From the NCBI RefSeq assembly GCF_954871325.1, contig NC_088779.1:23066846-23130845 (forward strand): DNA of 64,000 nucleotides. The letters are read 5' to 3'. Position 1 is the stretch's first letter; each line of letters begins with the position of its first letter. Source of the DNA: Gordionus sp. m RMFG-2023. Taxonomy: Eukaryota; Nematomorpha; Gordioida; Chordodea; Parachordodidae. Position numbers and translations under genes: made by a program. Shown piece after piece: positions 36,419-49,189 of this stretch. The notes under the pieces were generated by a model. It did no database searches. It saw only the letters and a list, made by a program, of their open reading frames with translations, and had not been told where the DNA came from.

Positions 36419-38709
36419 TTTATTTATTACATATGCGTCCCTGATTTATATAAATATTTTCACTATTTATTGAAATAATTGTTTTTTTATATTTACATAA
36501 AATTATGCACTTAAAATGTGCTTGGTTCAATGCAACAATATTGTTCATAAACGAATAATATCATACCCTGATTTAATTAATTACGATATTGCAATAAAAT
36601 TTAATGGAAAAAAGGACAAAAAAATGATTATTATTTCGGCAAAACGAGTCGAAAAATATTATATTTCCAAAATTATATTTAAAAAAAGTTATCAAACTGA
36701 TTCTAAAATTCCACTAATAGGCGATTGGCTATCAAAAATAACCCTTCACTAGAAGCCGACCTTACCGGGGCTGGTAAACTTTTATTAGCCAATTTTCTCA
36801 AAAAGAAAATGAATTCCTGCTTCCAAAACTTCAAAATATTATCATTGTTATATGAGTTATGAATCTTTTAAATTCATCCTGACACATCTAGATGTTGATG
36901 CTTCATCAAAATCAACTAGAAATTTTCTTAATATTTTATTAAGAATATACGGTTTTTGTGTATAGGATGAATTAGAAAAGTTATAAATGATAATTGACAT
37001 TGACTTATGCATATCATCAAATTTTATTAGCATTTTTTAGCTTTTAAATTTACCCCTTTTTTCTTCGTCTAATTAAATCTTTTGGAATTCAAATCTAGAA
37101 TAAAGCCTACCCTTTGTAGTGGCCGCATAATAAATCTTCCTTTAAAACTATGTCCTGTTTTTGGGGGTTTTGATTATTATGGTATCACCTTCAAAAGGTT
37201 ATTTTTACTAATCTTTGTTTCCATAGATAAACTAAATTATTATGGGACGAGAATCTGCATTCAGATTATCCAGGCATTCTTTGAAAATTGATTAAAATTT
37301 AGTAAAGATAAATAATATTGAAACATATTTAGATTAACAAATTTCTATTGCTGAACGAGAGTTGAGATATTTATTATTTTTCATTCATTTAAAATTTTAT
37401 AAGATGGGAAAAAAAATGTTGTTTATAGAATGCGGAATTCAATAAAAAAAATTTAAAAAGGACTAAGTTAAATTAGAAATATATTATTATAATTATAAAA
37501 TTCCAAATTTATATTGATATATAAACAATTTTAAAAAAAATTTCTGTGATTCACGGGAGATTTATGTTCACGGCCAGTCACGCCCGATAATATTTTGAGA
37601 AGGTCCGTGTTGCCTAATAATTTAAAATTTATTCACACTTACGCCATAACCTATTTTGTCACGCTTAATTTCGCGGCCTGCGCCCACCTCTAGTCCTTCC
37701 CAATACTACAATTTTTTTAATATTTTAAGACAAAAAAGTTTTCAGGTGATCGTGGATCCTCTTCTAAGATTATATTTATCAGTTCAAATTCCTCTGTTCC
37801 GAAGAAACTATAGGAACTCAAAGACGAAAAATAAAGAAAGAATATATAGTTTTTATTTCCATATTTTTAATATATCATATTTTATAAAATAGATAATGTG
37901 ATCTTTCATTATTCTTTTATTTTTTTAATAATAAAAATCTATTACCCCATCTAGCGGATTTACATTATCATTAAAATTTATTTTTAGGTTCATATAACTT
38001 TTTTGAATAATATTTCCATTTAGTTTTAAATTTTAAAACCAATTAATTTTTTTCAAAAAACAATTTTTTATATATTTTAGTTATTTATTGGTTGTGAATT
38101 TTTAATTGGATAAGCTATCTAACATATATTCTATTGATAGAAATCAAATATATATGTGATATTTTGATATTAATCTTTTTTTGATAGATATTAAATCTAT
38201 ATTATGCTAGATTAAAAATTATAAGGATAATTAAAATTTTTGAACGAAAAAATGAGAATACTAATAATTAAATAGGCTAGGATTTCCAAATTAGTTTAAA
38301 AAAAAATTAGTATAATCATTTTTTATCTTTTTGGGGGTTTAATTTTATTTACATACTTTCAAAGTAATTTTTATATGAAAAATAGAACACTGTTTGAAAT
38401 TATCTGAACCGACTTTGTTTTTTTATGAGTATGTATTATATTATGAGAATATTAGTTAATTAAATATAATTTATAATGATTAATAAAATATTGGGTGAAA
38501 CTACCTAACACCCATAGCATCTATTATAATGTAATATGGATGGATCTATATATATTGTTATGGTTATATAAATAAATATTGTTTGATTTATCCCAGATAT
38601 TATAGTCATGCGGCGATACACTTAAATTGAAAACAAAAATAAGTATATTATGATATCTTTCAAAATAGTCTAATTTAGACTTCCGTGTAACTGGCTTGTA
38701 ATTTTGGGT
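36419..38709. other. FCSK downstream region, no recognised gene
   Basis: Mostly AT-rich. Two coding-like stretches are noted without identification: about 36717-36860 (plus), with RLAIKNNPSLEADLTGAGK and LLLANFLKKK, and about 37746-37890 (plus), with VIVDPLLRLYLSVQIPLF. GC-richer scraps at 37555-37695 (CGCGGCCTGCGCCCACCTC) may be MITE remains. Confidence 0.4.
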
Positions 38710-38710
38710 C

Positions 38711-39031
38711 CAGACGTGTAACCAGGGGGTAGAAAATTCCCTCTCATCGAAAATTTGCCTATAGTCAATATCATTTAAAATCCCCCCCCTTCCTCCTAAT
38801 GGATACAATATATCACTCATTATAAACAATAATTTAAAGAAGAAAAAAAAATAAATAACGTCTATAATTCAAAATTTTTAGGAATAATCAGTTTTACAAG
38901 AAGAAAAAAGTGAAAACTTAATATTATTATTATAAAAATATAACAAAGTCAACGTTCTGCAATAAACGGACCTAAAGACCTAGTATATCCCCACCCCTCT
39001 CATAGTAAATCCTGGATACGTCTTTGCATTG
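38711..39031. mobile_element. Probable hAT-type MITE
   Basis: Left end CAGACGTGTAACCAGGGGG and right end TCCTGGATACGTCTTTGCATTG are similar inverted ends of the C-A-N-N-G-C-G-T-A type. Each has a run of G (or C) just inside. No target duplication was found. Confidence 0.45.
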
Positions 39032-41515
39032 GTCTAATTTTATGGTAATAATGATTCCACGAAAAATAATTTTCACAAAAAATAATATGGTATTAATTTC
39101 CTTATTTTTTTCTACCACATTTTAAATATTTTGGCAACCAAAATCAACTTGAAAATTTATAGCTCACATAAATTTAGATAACTATTGTCATTGTTGAATA
39201 AAATTTCTTAAAGAATTTACATATTTAATGTGAGTAGTATAATTTAGATTTTTTTAGTTCATTAAAATTATAATATTATTAAATTTGAATATAATTGCTA
39301 CTCTTACGGATAATGCTTCCAATTTTGTCAAATATTTAGGTGAAATAAATAATCTTGACAAGAATTTTAAAAAAAAATTTCTTTCATGTTTAACTTTATA
39401 GATGAAATAATACTAAGCATATCCACATTTTATCCTGGGGAATGCCCTAATCTTCAGAAAAGATAAGGATATTGAATTGCATGGTTTTGAGTATCATTGT
39501 AGAAACTAAAATTGCGAAATCTAAATATAAAAAAATTAATGATATGAAATTTAAAACAATAACATAATTTATGGTTTCTTTATTAATCTCTATTAATTAT
39601 AATATAATAAATTATAAAGTAAAATATATTGAATTAACAACTTTAAAAAAAAAGGTAAAACTAAAAAATAAAGAAATATAAAAAAAAAGTCAAATTACAT
39701 TAACCTCAAATATATATCTTTCCTTCATTTATAAATACAATAATATCGTAATAATCTGAATAATACATTTTTTTATAAAGGTATTTATTTGAATGGTATT
39801 CATTTGCATATTACAATAGTAATCAACTTACAGTTTCATGCATAACCAGGTGTTATTGCCTATACTATACGATAGTATGACTTCCTTCGTTGCTGAAATA
39901 TAAAACATTTAAATTTATTATTTGAAACAATTATTGATTGTCTCATTTTTAAAGAAGCGAATATTGTTTATATTGAGGAATGTTGTAAGGTCTTAAGCCC
40001 TATAGCAACTGTATTAGACAAACTACAAGGGCAATGATAGCAGTACATTTTATTGAGAATCAGTGTCCATCATATCTTTGGTTAAAAGAGACTCATGTAA
40101 ACACAAAAATTCAAGTTTGCAATATTTTTTATCTTATTAATAGTTGTTCAAGATAGTTTAGGTAAAACTTTTGGGAAAATGTTTTCCCATTATGATTAAC
40201 ATAATGAGGCTTTTTTAGCATCATTATCACGTTCATATTTATATTATATAATAAAGCCCTCCGAAGCAGCGCGAAGTAGGCAATAAGTATTTATTCATTT
40301 TACCAAATTACGCGGTTCAGGATAAGGCCTGATACCATGCTAATGGACCGCGTTAACAATTAGTTTAGGCTATGCAACAAAAATAGGGATTTGGGTTTTT
40401 ATTAGTTGGTGAGAAATACTAATTCTACTAGACACCAAACCCCCATACATTGGGTAAATCCTAATAAATACTTAGAGCGATGTAGAATAAATTAGTAAAA
40501 TATAAATTTAAAAAATTCCCCTTTAAGCATTTGAAAATTTTTTATCTGGGGTATTTTTGTCCGGTGTCTTTGTCCAATAGTACTATTGTCTATTGTCTTT
40601 TTGATCTTTCTGTCCAGAAAATTTATGTCCGATTTCTATCTACATCCTTTTCTTTTTAAGAATTTAGTTCCTGAAAGCGCTACTTTTTTCTAATCTATTG
40701 GCTAAATTTCATAGGCTTGATTAAGATCTTGCTAAGGGGGGGGGGCATAATTAGGTAGTTTTTCTTACATAAATTTTAAAGGAGATTTTTCAGTCCTCTT
40801 ATTTTTGGCTATTTTATATTTATATAAAAATAATTCTGTGATTTCACATTTTTTTAATATAAAAATTCTTTTGAAAATTTTGAATTATATTCGTTATTTT
40901 AAAAGACTATTAGCTTTTAATAATTTTTTTCTGAAATTCCACCTTATGTGTTATATTAAAATATTTTTGAAGGAGAGAGAGTTGGATAGAGGGGGGGAGG
41001 GTTTGTTCAGAACTGGTCATTTTTTTAAAAATTACTAACTTTTTCTAATTTTTGTTTTAAATAATTGTTTAGGGGAGGGGAGGAGGGGGGGGGGCGGAGA
41101 AATTTTTTATTAACATAAAAATATTTTTATAAGTATAAATTTCCAATGGGAAAGGGGAAACCTTTGTACCTTTCCCTATGCCTTTTGTTGAATTTTATAA
41201 ATATATATTTTAAAATAACGAATTTTAAACACTTGTAAAATTTAAATATATTTATTGATCGAATAATTACTAAAAATGATTATGATTGGCTAAACAAATA
41301 GAACCAAACATTGGTCCATTATGGAACCTTATTTTATTACATAAAAACTATATTTGAAACTATTTTTTTCAGGTTTTCGCGAAGGGGTGGGGGACCCCTC
41401 AGAATATTTCTGCCCTACTCAATTTTAACTATAAGTGGATTGAGGACATCGAATCCTATATTGAACTAGGGTAAAGTCTGAAAATATTCTCAAAATTAGA
41501 TAATAAATTAAATAA
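39032..41515. other. Intergenic region with hAT scraps and repeats
   Basis: No host gene was recognised. Around 39955-40110 (plus) are broken pieces of an hAT-type transposase (EECCKVLSPIATVLDKLQG, HFIENQCPSYLWL). The GTCC-type short repeat recurs at 40545-40640. Long G-runs occur at 40736-40745 and 41075-41095. Confidence 0.5.
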
Positions 41516-42638
41516 AAAGAAACCATTGGCGTATGCAGCGGGGGGGGGGTGAGGGTCAGGTGGACAAATCCCCCCCACCCCCAAGCCAAAAAATGCAGAT
41601 GACGATTTTTTAAAAATATTATTGCTTATATTCATTTATATTTGTTAATATTTATATGTATCTCATATTAAATATATATTTAATTGCATTTATTATCACA
41701 TTTATCTACTAAGTTATTTTATCAATTAATTTCGATTTCAAGTTTTCCGGCGTAATATTTACTTATTATTTTCATATTTTTAGTGGCGTAATATTTATCT
41801 ACCATTTTCAAATTTCTAGTCAAATAATTATTATTTCTGAAACTTCTTCTCCAACAGGGAAAAAGAAATTGCAACCTTGTCCAATAGAGTCTCTGCCATC
41901 AAGCAGTAACAGCTTTTAAGGAGTTAGAAGAGCCAATTATTTGCTATTACTGAAATATCACAATGGCCTGAAAGAAATATTTCCTCAGAAACAAGAAAAT
42001 TATTGGATTCAATGCTTATTCCAAATTTTATTTCTCATTACAACTATTTTAAGTATTACTTTTAAAAAACATGACATTGACTTGATTAAGATGAGAATAG
42101 CGGAGAGCATTTTATCACAACTCAAGGAAATTTGGGCTAATGTTGATGAAGAATTTCATATTTTATATTTTACTGTTGAGTCAAAAGCAGAGCTATACGT
42201 ATTTAATATTTGTCTCTCTCGACTTGTAGCAAGGCAAGCTCATCGTTAAAACCTTATTATAGCATCAGTAGAAGAGTATATCTTAAATACAGATACATTT
42301 ATCCAAATAAATTAATTTTTAATTCATCATGCAGCACTTACTAATCTGCAAATATTACTTCCACAAAAGCCTTCCCAACCTTTTTCAGAGGGTGATAGGA
42401 AAAAAATATTTGTTAGATTTTTATTATGAAGATGTTAAAGTATCTTATGATGCCTTACTAGCTGAATAACTATGTTTATAAGATTAACAATGGTTGATAT
42501 AGTCCCAAAAAATGCTATGGATGCTCTGCATTATTTCGAACACATTTTAGATTAAATTCCCAATGTATTAAAAGGGTTTTTAAACTCTTACCATTAGTAA
42601 ACTAATGAGAGAACATTCTCTTTTTTAAGAAGAATAAC

Positions 42639-42866
42639 AGAGGCCTGCAGAAGTACCATTTGCAGGGCACGGCCCGGATTTTTTTTAAAGATTTTTTACG
42701 GCCCGGCCTGTGTTTTTTTTTAAAAATTTTCAGGCCCGGCCTGGCTTTTTTTAAAATAAAATTTTCAGGCCCGGCTTGGGTGTTTTTTTTTAAATTTCGG
42801 GCCCGGCCCGGGTATATAAAAAATTAAAATACTGTCCAGCCCGGGAGCCGGGCCTGCAGGTCTCTG
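42639..42866. mobile_element. GC-rich MITE in hAT element A
   Basis: Ends CAGAGGCCTGCAG and CTGCAGGTCTCTG, 228 bp, with repeated GGCCCGGCCTG blocks separated by T-runs. It lies in the dimerisation-domain codons of element A. The same insertion at the same site is present in element B (43440-43635). Confidence 0.88.
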
Positions 42867-42936
42867 AAAAACATACCAAGAAGTACAACATCTGAAAGTA
42901 GATTGAAAGGGTTGTATCTTTTGAATATTCATAGGC

Positions 42937-44740
42937 CAGGCGCGTACGCAGGAATTTGGTCTGGGAGGGGATAATAAATTTTTTTAAGAAATATTATTGT
43001 AATTTAAAAATATCAAGCATAAATTTATTAGGACTAATAACTATTTCTAAAATTTTAAATTATATGAATTATAAAAAAATTATATATATAAACCGGCACA
43101 TAAAAAATTATAAAATAAATGTGAATTAAAAAATATAAAGTGAATATAACCACCATATGAATCACTTAAATGACCCAAAATAGAAATTTGAATTTTTTAA
43201 GCCTTTAAAATTTATATATAAAGTAAAAAAATTTAATGTTGGAAATAAATATTAATACACAAAAAGTTTCTTAGGAATAATTGTATTTTGTATTATATTT
43301 ACAATGTAAAATCCAATCTTTGTTGGGATTGAGCTAATTTTTCAATTACTCATCCTTGCTTGGCGTCAAATGCTTATAAATATTTAAAAGATCCAAACAA
43401 TTCAATCCACTTTCAGAAGTTGTACTTCTTATATGTTTTCAGAGAACTGCAAGCCCGGTTACCAGGTCGGATCGTATTTTAATTTTTCAAATATTTTAAA
43501 ACCAAATATTTGAAATTAGCTATAAAAATCAAAAATAAATATAATTTCTTTAAAAAAAAACCCGGACCGGGCCGAAAAAATTATTGAAAAAAAATCCAGG
43601 CCGTGCCCTGCAAATTGTATCTTTGCAGGGCTCTGTTATTCTTCTTAAAAAGGAGAATGTTCTCTCATTAGTTTACTAATGGGAAGAGTTGCTAATATAT
43701 ATATATATATAATCATTTAATACATTGTAATAAAATCTAAAATGTGTTTGAAATTATACAAAGCATCCTTAGCACTTTTTGGGACTATATCTTAGTTAAA
43801 CTTTTAAACATAGTTATTCAGCTACTAAGGCATCAAACAAATATTATTTTTTTTCTATCACCATCTGAAAAAGAGTGGGAAGGCTTTTGTGGAAGTAATA
43901 TCTGCAAATTGGTAAGTGCTGCATGATGAATTAAAAACCATTCATTTATTTGTATTATAGTTTTATAATACTTTTCTACTGATCTTATACTAATATTTTG
44001 ACGATGAGCTTGCCTTGCTGCAAATCGAGCGAGACAAATATTAAACACGTATAGCTATCCTTTTGACTCAACGATAACATATAAAATTGAAATTCTTCAT
44101 CAATATTCCTTGAGTTCTAATAAAATGCTCTCCGCTGTTCTCATTTTCTTAATCAAGTCAATGTCATGTTTTTGAAAAGTATTACATAAAATAGTTGTAT
44201 AATTAAATAATACATTCTAATGAGAAAAAAAAATTGAAATAAGTATTGAATCCAATAATTTTCTTGCTTCTGAGGAAATATTTCTTTCAGGCCATTGTGA
44301 TATTTCAGTAATAGCAATAATAATCGATTCTTCTAACTCCATAAAAGCTGTTACTGCTTGATGGCGGAGACTCCATCTCGTTGGACAAGCTTTCACTTTC
44401 TTTCTCCCTGTTGGACAAGGAGTTTCAGAATAATTATTATTTGACTAGAAATATGAAAATGGTAGATAAATAATACGCCATTAGAAATTTGAAAATAATA
44501 GGTAAATATAACGCCAATGAAAACTTGAAATCGAAATTAATTGATAAATAACTTAATAGATGAATGTGATAAATAAATGTAATTAAATATATATTTAATA
44601 TGAGATAGGAATAAATATTAACAAATATAAATTAATATAAACATTAATATTTTTGAAAATCCGGCATCTGCATTTTTTGGCTTTGAGAGGGGGGGCGGGT
44701 GGGTTATCCTTCTACCCCCCCCCCGCTGCGTACGCCAATG
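42937..44740 (-). mobile_element. hAT element B, same family, nested in A in opposite orientation
   Basis: Ends CAGGCGCGTACGCAGG (its 3' end, at 42937) and CTGCGTACGCCAATG (its 5' end, at 44740). Flanks TCATAGGC (42929-42936) and TCATAGAC (44741-44748) are a target duplication with one difference. The minus strand carries the same degenerate transposase as A, including the open stretch 43833-44048, and the same GC-rich MITE. Length 1804 bp. Confidence 0.9.
43440..43635. mobile_element. GC-rich MITE in hAT element B
   Basis: CAGAGAACTGCAAGCCCGG ... TGCAGGGCTCTG, inverted relative to the copy in A. The junction bases on both sides match those of the copy in A, so the insertion was inherited rather than independent. 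Confidence 0.85.
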
Positions 44741-45082
44741 TCATAGACATTTGACGACAAGCAAAGATGAGATAATTGAAAAATTAGCTCAATCATCACG
44801 ATGATTGGATTTTACATTGTAAATATATAACATATAAAATGCAATTATTCCTTAAGAAACTTTTTGTGTAAAGACTCAAAAAATTCAAATTTCTAATTTG
44901 GGTCATTTAAGTGATTCTTTACATATAATTTTTTGAAAATTCACATTAATTTAAAATTGTGTATTAGAAATAGTTATTAGTCCTAATAAATTTATGCTTG
45001 ATATTTTTAAAAAACAATATTTCTTAAAATTAACCCCCCCCCCCCCCCAGACCAAATTCCTCCGTACGCGCCTGAAAGAAAC

Positions 45083-45599
45083 CAAATCTATATAAGTAAA
45101 ATTTCTCACGTTGTAAATCTTTTTCCCATAAATATTTTTAAAAATTACAAAAACCTTCATAGGCTTGGATATTTATAAATTCGATCTTGCACGGCGTGTT
45201 ATCATAGCTAATATTAATTTAACAAAATAAATAAAAATCATATATCATTTAAAAAAGGAAATTAAATTTCTTATTACGATTCATTTATTTCATACCTCTC
45301 AGTTATTTTTACGAAATTCGATTTAAAATAAATTCATTTTACATTTAATATTATAAAAATGCTATAAAAAAAATTGATATTTATCGTTTTGCTTTGATGG
45401 TATTATCAGAAAAAAAATTTTTTTTAAAGTAAAATAAGAATAATAATTGACGTCATAGATGACGCGATCATTTTATTTTCTTCCTTTTTTTAAGAAAAAA
45501 GAATAATATAATCAAAAAAATCAATATTCAATATAATAAACTGAATCAACCAACGACAATTCATTTCTATAAAACAGACGATAATATCGTAGAATTACC
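45083..45599. other. AT-rich spacer, no gene seen
   Basis: No open frame of interest. It could hold the promoter of the candidate exon at 45600, but no motif is convincing. Confidence 0.35.
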
Positions 45600-45726
45600 A
45601 TGGAATTTGATCAATGTAATCCACTTATTTCAAACGTTCGAAGAAATGCAGCATTACCAGATATATTATCGGAATTCGCCCTGATCTTTCAAAATAAGGA
45701 TCTATTCAATAAGAATATCATAAACG
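45600..45726 (+). CDS. Candidate first coding exon, unidentified protein
   Basis: ATG in good context (ATTACCATGG), then 42 codons with non-repetitive composition (MEFDQCNPLISNVRRNAAL, then PDILSEFALIFQNKDLF) and a GTATGA donor after the first base of a codon. A possible next exon in matching phase starts at 47043 after TTTTACTGTTAG (KTLNIKDLEILETQNLDQK) and stays open to about 47171. I do not recognise the protein. It is on the same strand as the CULT exons about 10 kb downstream and could be the 5' end of that gene or of another. It may also be a chance open frame. Confidence 0.35.
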
Positions 45727-46147
45727 GTATGATAAAAAACTATTTTGTTTTGTGATTTTTTAAAAAAAAAATGTATTTACTTTTAAAATTCAAAAAATTT
45801 GGCAGCTAATTATAAATGAAAAGGATTTAGCTCCCAAACCCCCATTTGCCTGGAAAATTGCCATATCAAATTGTCAATTTTTATTTTGATAAAAAAAAAT
45901 TGATTAGAATTTATATTTTAAAATCTTTCTTTACCAAATGACAGAATCGACTGTTAAGAATTTTAAAATAGAAATTCATAGATTTTCTTCTACAAAATGC
46001 TAAAGATATATTGTTGCTTTTTTGATAAACAATTTGCACGTGAAATTATTGTTACCCTGCATTAATAACGCAATCACGGCGAAATATACATAAATTAACA
46101 AAAATATGATCGCGCGCGAATTCGTGCTAATTATGAATGCCATGTAA

Positions 46148-46252
46148 CCCCTCGTTCACATTAGCAGTCGCACAAATTCAGCGGCGGGAGATTACAATAA
46201 AAAAACACCAAATTTTTTCCGCCGCGAATTCGCGCTGACCATGAATGAGGGA
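46148..46252. mobile_element. ~105-bp palindromic MITE, Harbinger-like
   Basis: CCCCTCGTTCACATTAGCAG ... GCGAATTCGCGCTGACC ATGAATGAGG. TAA lies at 46145-46147 and again at 46254-46256. Same family as 28738-28812 and 62703-62785. Confidence 0.6.
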
Positions 46253-46255
46253 TTA

Positions 46256-46543
46256 AGCTTCGTTCATAGTAATCGCGAATACAGCACGACGTTGCGATGC
46301 ATAAGACCTCATTTATACTAAGCGTCAATCGCTGGACATTTATCATAACAAGCAAATAATAGTTAAAATTTATAATGACTGCGATGTGATAAATGAATTA
46401 CATAGTTTTAGATTGTTATTTTACCTATTGCTTGCTTTTGTAACGTTGAGGGGTGCGATGAGGGGAATTCTATGATGATATATCAGTCTTCAATCGCTAA
46501 GCATTACTTCGCGCTTAAGCGTCGCGATTATTACAAACGAGGT
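46256..46543. mobile_element. MITE adjoining the previous one
   Basis: Inverted ends GCTTCGTTCATAGTAATCGC and GCGATTATTACAAACGAGG are similar in style to the Harbinger-like MITEs. Internal sequence is rich in GCG motifs (GACGTTGCGATGCATAAG, CTTCGCGCTTAAGCGTCGCG). Confidence 0.5.
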
Positions 46544-48404
46544 TCTTTCACATCTGGTAATTTCCATTCAATAATTCTGAACAATATAACGTTTGACAAT
46601 TCGTTTTTTTAGCATAAATAACTATACAAGGGTTTATTAACAAATTATGATTTATTTAAAAAAATTAAAGATTAGAAAAATACTAAATTAAATATATATT
46701 ATAATATTATTTTTAGATGATAAATCATATTCTTCTTTTGATATGAAAATACTCGAAACAAATTTAGGATATTTGATGCCATAGAAAAATAACAAAATAT
46801 TCAAATATCTATTAAACTATATTTAAATCTGTAAATTAAATATATTTATAATAACTATATATGTAAAGTAAATGTATATATAATATATATTATAAATTAT
46901 ATTGTTTAAACTCAGTATTTCCTTAAATTATTTGGATTTCCATTAAACTTGAGTTTCATAATTTCAAATTTTGTTTATTTTAACGAAAATTTTATTAGTA
47001 AAGACGTATTTTGAAAAAAGAAAGAAATTGTTTTACTGTTAGGAAAGACGTTAAATATAAAAGATTTAGAAATTCTTGAGACTCAAAATTTGGATCAGAA
47101 AAATTTCAAAGTTTATAAAGAAGAAAAAAAAAGGATTAAAAATATAAAGAGAGAACTAAATATTGAAACATGAAGGAAACAAAGAAATTAATAACGATTA
47201 TTGAGAAAAAGTTAAAATTAATAATTAATTTTTTTTTAGTAGGTTAATCAAAAATATTTACGGTTTAATTTGTATTATGTTATATTTAATACCTCATCTC
47301 GTTTGGAACATGTTTTTCACTTAAAAATCTTTTATAATACAACCTCCCACCAAAGCCTTCCCACATTGTTTGTCACATAATCTTATTTTTATAATTTATA
47401 CCTTTGGTACTATAAAAGAAATGAAAAAGTGTTATTATATGTTTTCTTTTTTTTTCACTCAAAACAGTATTATTCTTTATTGTGTTTTACCCTAATCGTG
47501 ATTTATAAACAAAGCTTGCTTTTAAATTTTTTTCACTTGAAACTGGTCCTAGCCAGTTTTAAGGATGGCAAATACCTATATAATTTTTATATAGATACGT
47601 CGATGGATTTTTTTTGTAAACAAAATTTTAGGTATATAAGAACAAAAAAATATATAGTCGCGATCATTAAAATAATTTTGATTTTTTTTTAGTTTGTATT
47701 TGAATCTTTTTTATTTCGGTAAAATTTGATTTTACCTTATATGGAGTAAATCTTTTATTAGTTTTCATTTCATGTTATGCCCAGGTGATTGACTTTCCAC
47801 CAAGGAAATTAAGTCGCAATCGAACTCATTTAGATCTCGAACTATTTTTTGTAAATATTGATAAGATTAAAATACAAAATGGTGTAGCAATATTTAGGAT
47901 TATCTATAAAAAACAAAGATTTATAAATGCAGCATTCATAGCAGATAAGATATAAAGTTTATGTTGTTATTTAAAAGTGATTATTGATATGGAACATTTT
48001 GGTAAACTATAAACCAACTTAATCAACAGAAGCTAACTATGCCTATAAGATATTTTAGATTTTAGAATTATTATGTTATTAAATCATAGATCACTAGCTA
48101 TTGCAAAAAAAGAAACATAATTTTGGAATGATGATGATTTAGTGCAATTAAATAATATTAAGATTGGTAAAAAGAAACTAATTAAAAATATTCAGAGATT
48201 AAAATGAGAGGCTAAGATGAATATACAATTATTGTTAAAATATATATTGATGTTGGAATTAAATTTTATTAAAGATTTACGTTTAACTTTTATTCAATTT
48301 ATAATATTTAGTAAAATATTAGGTTGTTGATTTAAATCTTCAGAAAGAGAAACGGCCTTCATCATGTAAAAATTCATGCCGCAATCGAGCTAAATTAGAG
48401 ACAG
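46544..48404. other. AT-rich region without recognised gene
   Basis: Only weak coding-like pieces: 47043-47171 (see the candidate exon at 45600) and about 48105-48210 (plus) with NDDDLVQLNNIKIGKKK. The rest is low-complexity. Confidence 0.35.
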
Positions 48405-48760
48405 CGTCTACATGACAGGATTTTCATATGTGCAAACCCCTCTCAAAAACTTATGCATGCCCTCCCTAATTTCGCCGCCTTCGTCGGCGATATTTCAACA
48501 TTATTATTTACACCTTTTTATTTATAAATTTTAAAAATTATTTTTTAGATCATGAATTCAATTAAAAACCTCCTATTTAAAATGAAAGCATTATTAAAGT
48601 ATATTGTTTGGCAATATATTTTGCCCTATTTTATCTAAAAATTTAATAGATAGCTTCCCAATAAATTTATCCTATCCCTTAAAAGCGCATACCGACTACT
48701 CTCTTCAAAAATGGATGCAAACTGTTCCTATCCCCTCCCTCCCTCGCTCATTCGACCATG
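48405..48760. mobile_element. MITE, diverged copy of the 15098 family
   Basis: The left end CAGCGTCTACATGACAG is identical to the first 17 bases of the copy at 15098. The right side keeps GGATGCAAACTGTTCCTA, C-rich sequence and GCTCAT, then diverges. It is longer than the 15098 copy and has extra internal sequence. Confidence 0.75.
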
Positions 48761-49180
48761 ATTAGAGATCGGAATTTTATTTTGGATCATTAATAATTTT
48801 TGAGGTCAATTATGCAACGTTAATATAATAATAGCAGAAAGAAGAACAACGAAAAATTTAAAATAGAGGAGAAGAAATGATTAAAGACTCTTTTAAATTG
48901 TTTTAATGAGGTTTCAGATATAAGAAAATATAAAACTAAGAGAATCAATATTACCATAGAGATTGTAGATAGAAGATCCAAGCAGAATAGAGAAATAGTT
49001 TATTTTTTTGAATAATGCTGATATTGATACGAAATACTTCTGAAGAGAAAAAGAAATGTTTTGAAATTTAATTTAAATAAGAGGAGTTACAAGAGTGTAA
49101 AATTGATGATAAAAAAAAGTAGAATTTAGAGGGTTTAAAAAACAATTAGGGTTTAAAGTTTTTTTAAAGAATTGTAAGTG
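48761..49180. other. A-rich stretch, no gene recognised
   Basis: AAG/AGA-rich plus strand with frequent stops. Nothing recognisable. Confidence 0.3.
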
Positions 49181-49189
49181 CGTTAGAAA

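Larger units (their letters stand above)
41524..45074 (+). mobile_element. hAT element A (1.74 kb without insert), split by a nested copy
   Basis: Starts CATTGGCGTATGCAGCGG and ends CCGTACGCGCCTG, flanked by identical AAAGAAAC (41516-41523 and 45075-45082). Plus-strand degenerate transposase: open stretch 41941-42249, then ALTNLQILLPQKPS, and the dimerisation-domain signature ERTFSFLRRI at about 42604-42636, which is interrupted by a GC-rich MITE (42639-42866). The 3' part resumes only at 44749-45074, because element B sits inside it. G-runs lie just inside both ends. Frames carry many stops, so it is non-autonomous. Confidence 0.9.

Noticed and set aside
36516-36752. Plus-strand open frame of 78 codons after FCSK
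   Set aside because: Composition is that of random AT-rich DNA (Lys, Ile, Asn, Tyr) and it lies in the probable 3' untranslated region.
38524-38829. Minus-strand open frame of 101 codons
   Set aside because: It overlaps a probable MITE end and low-complexity sequence, with no recognisable protein features.
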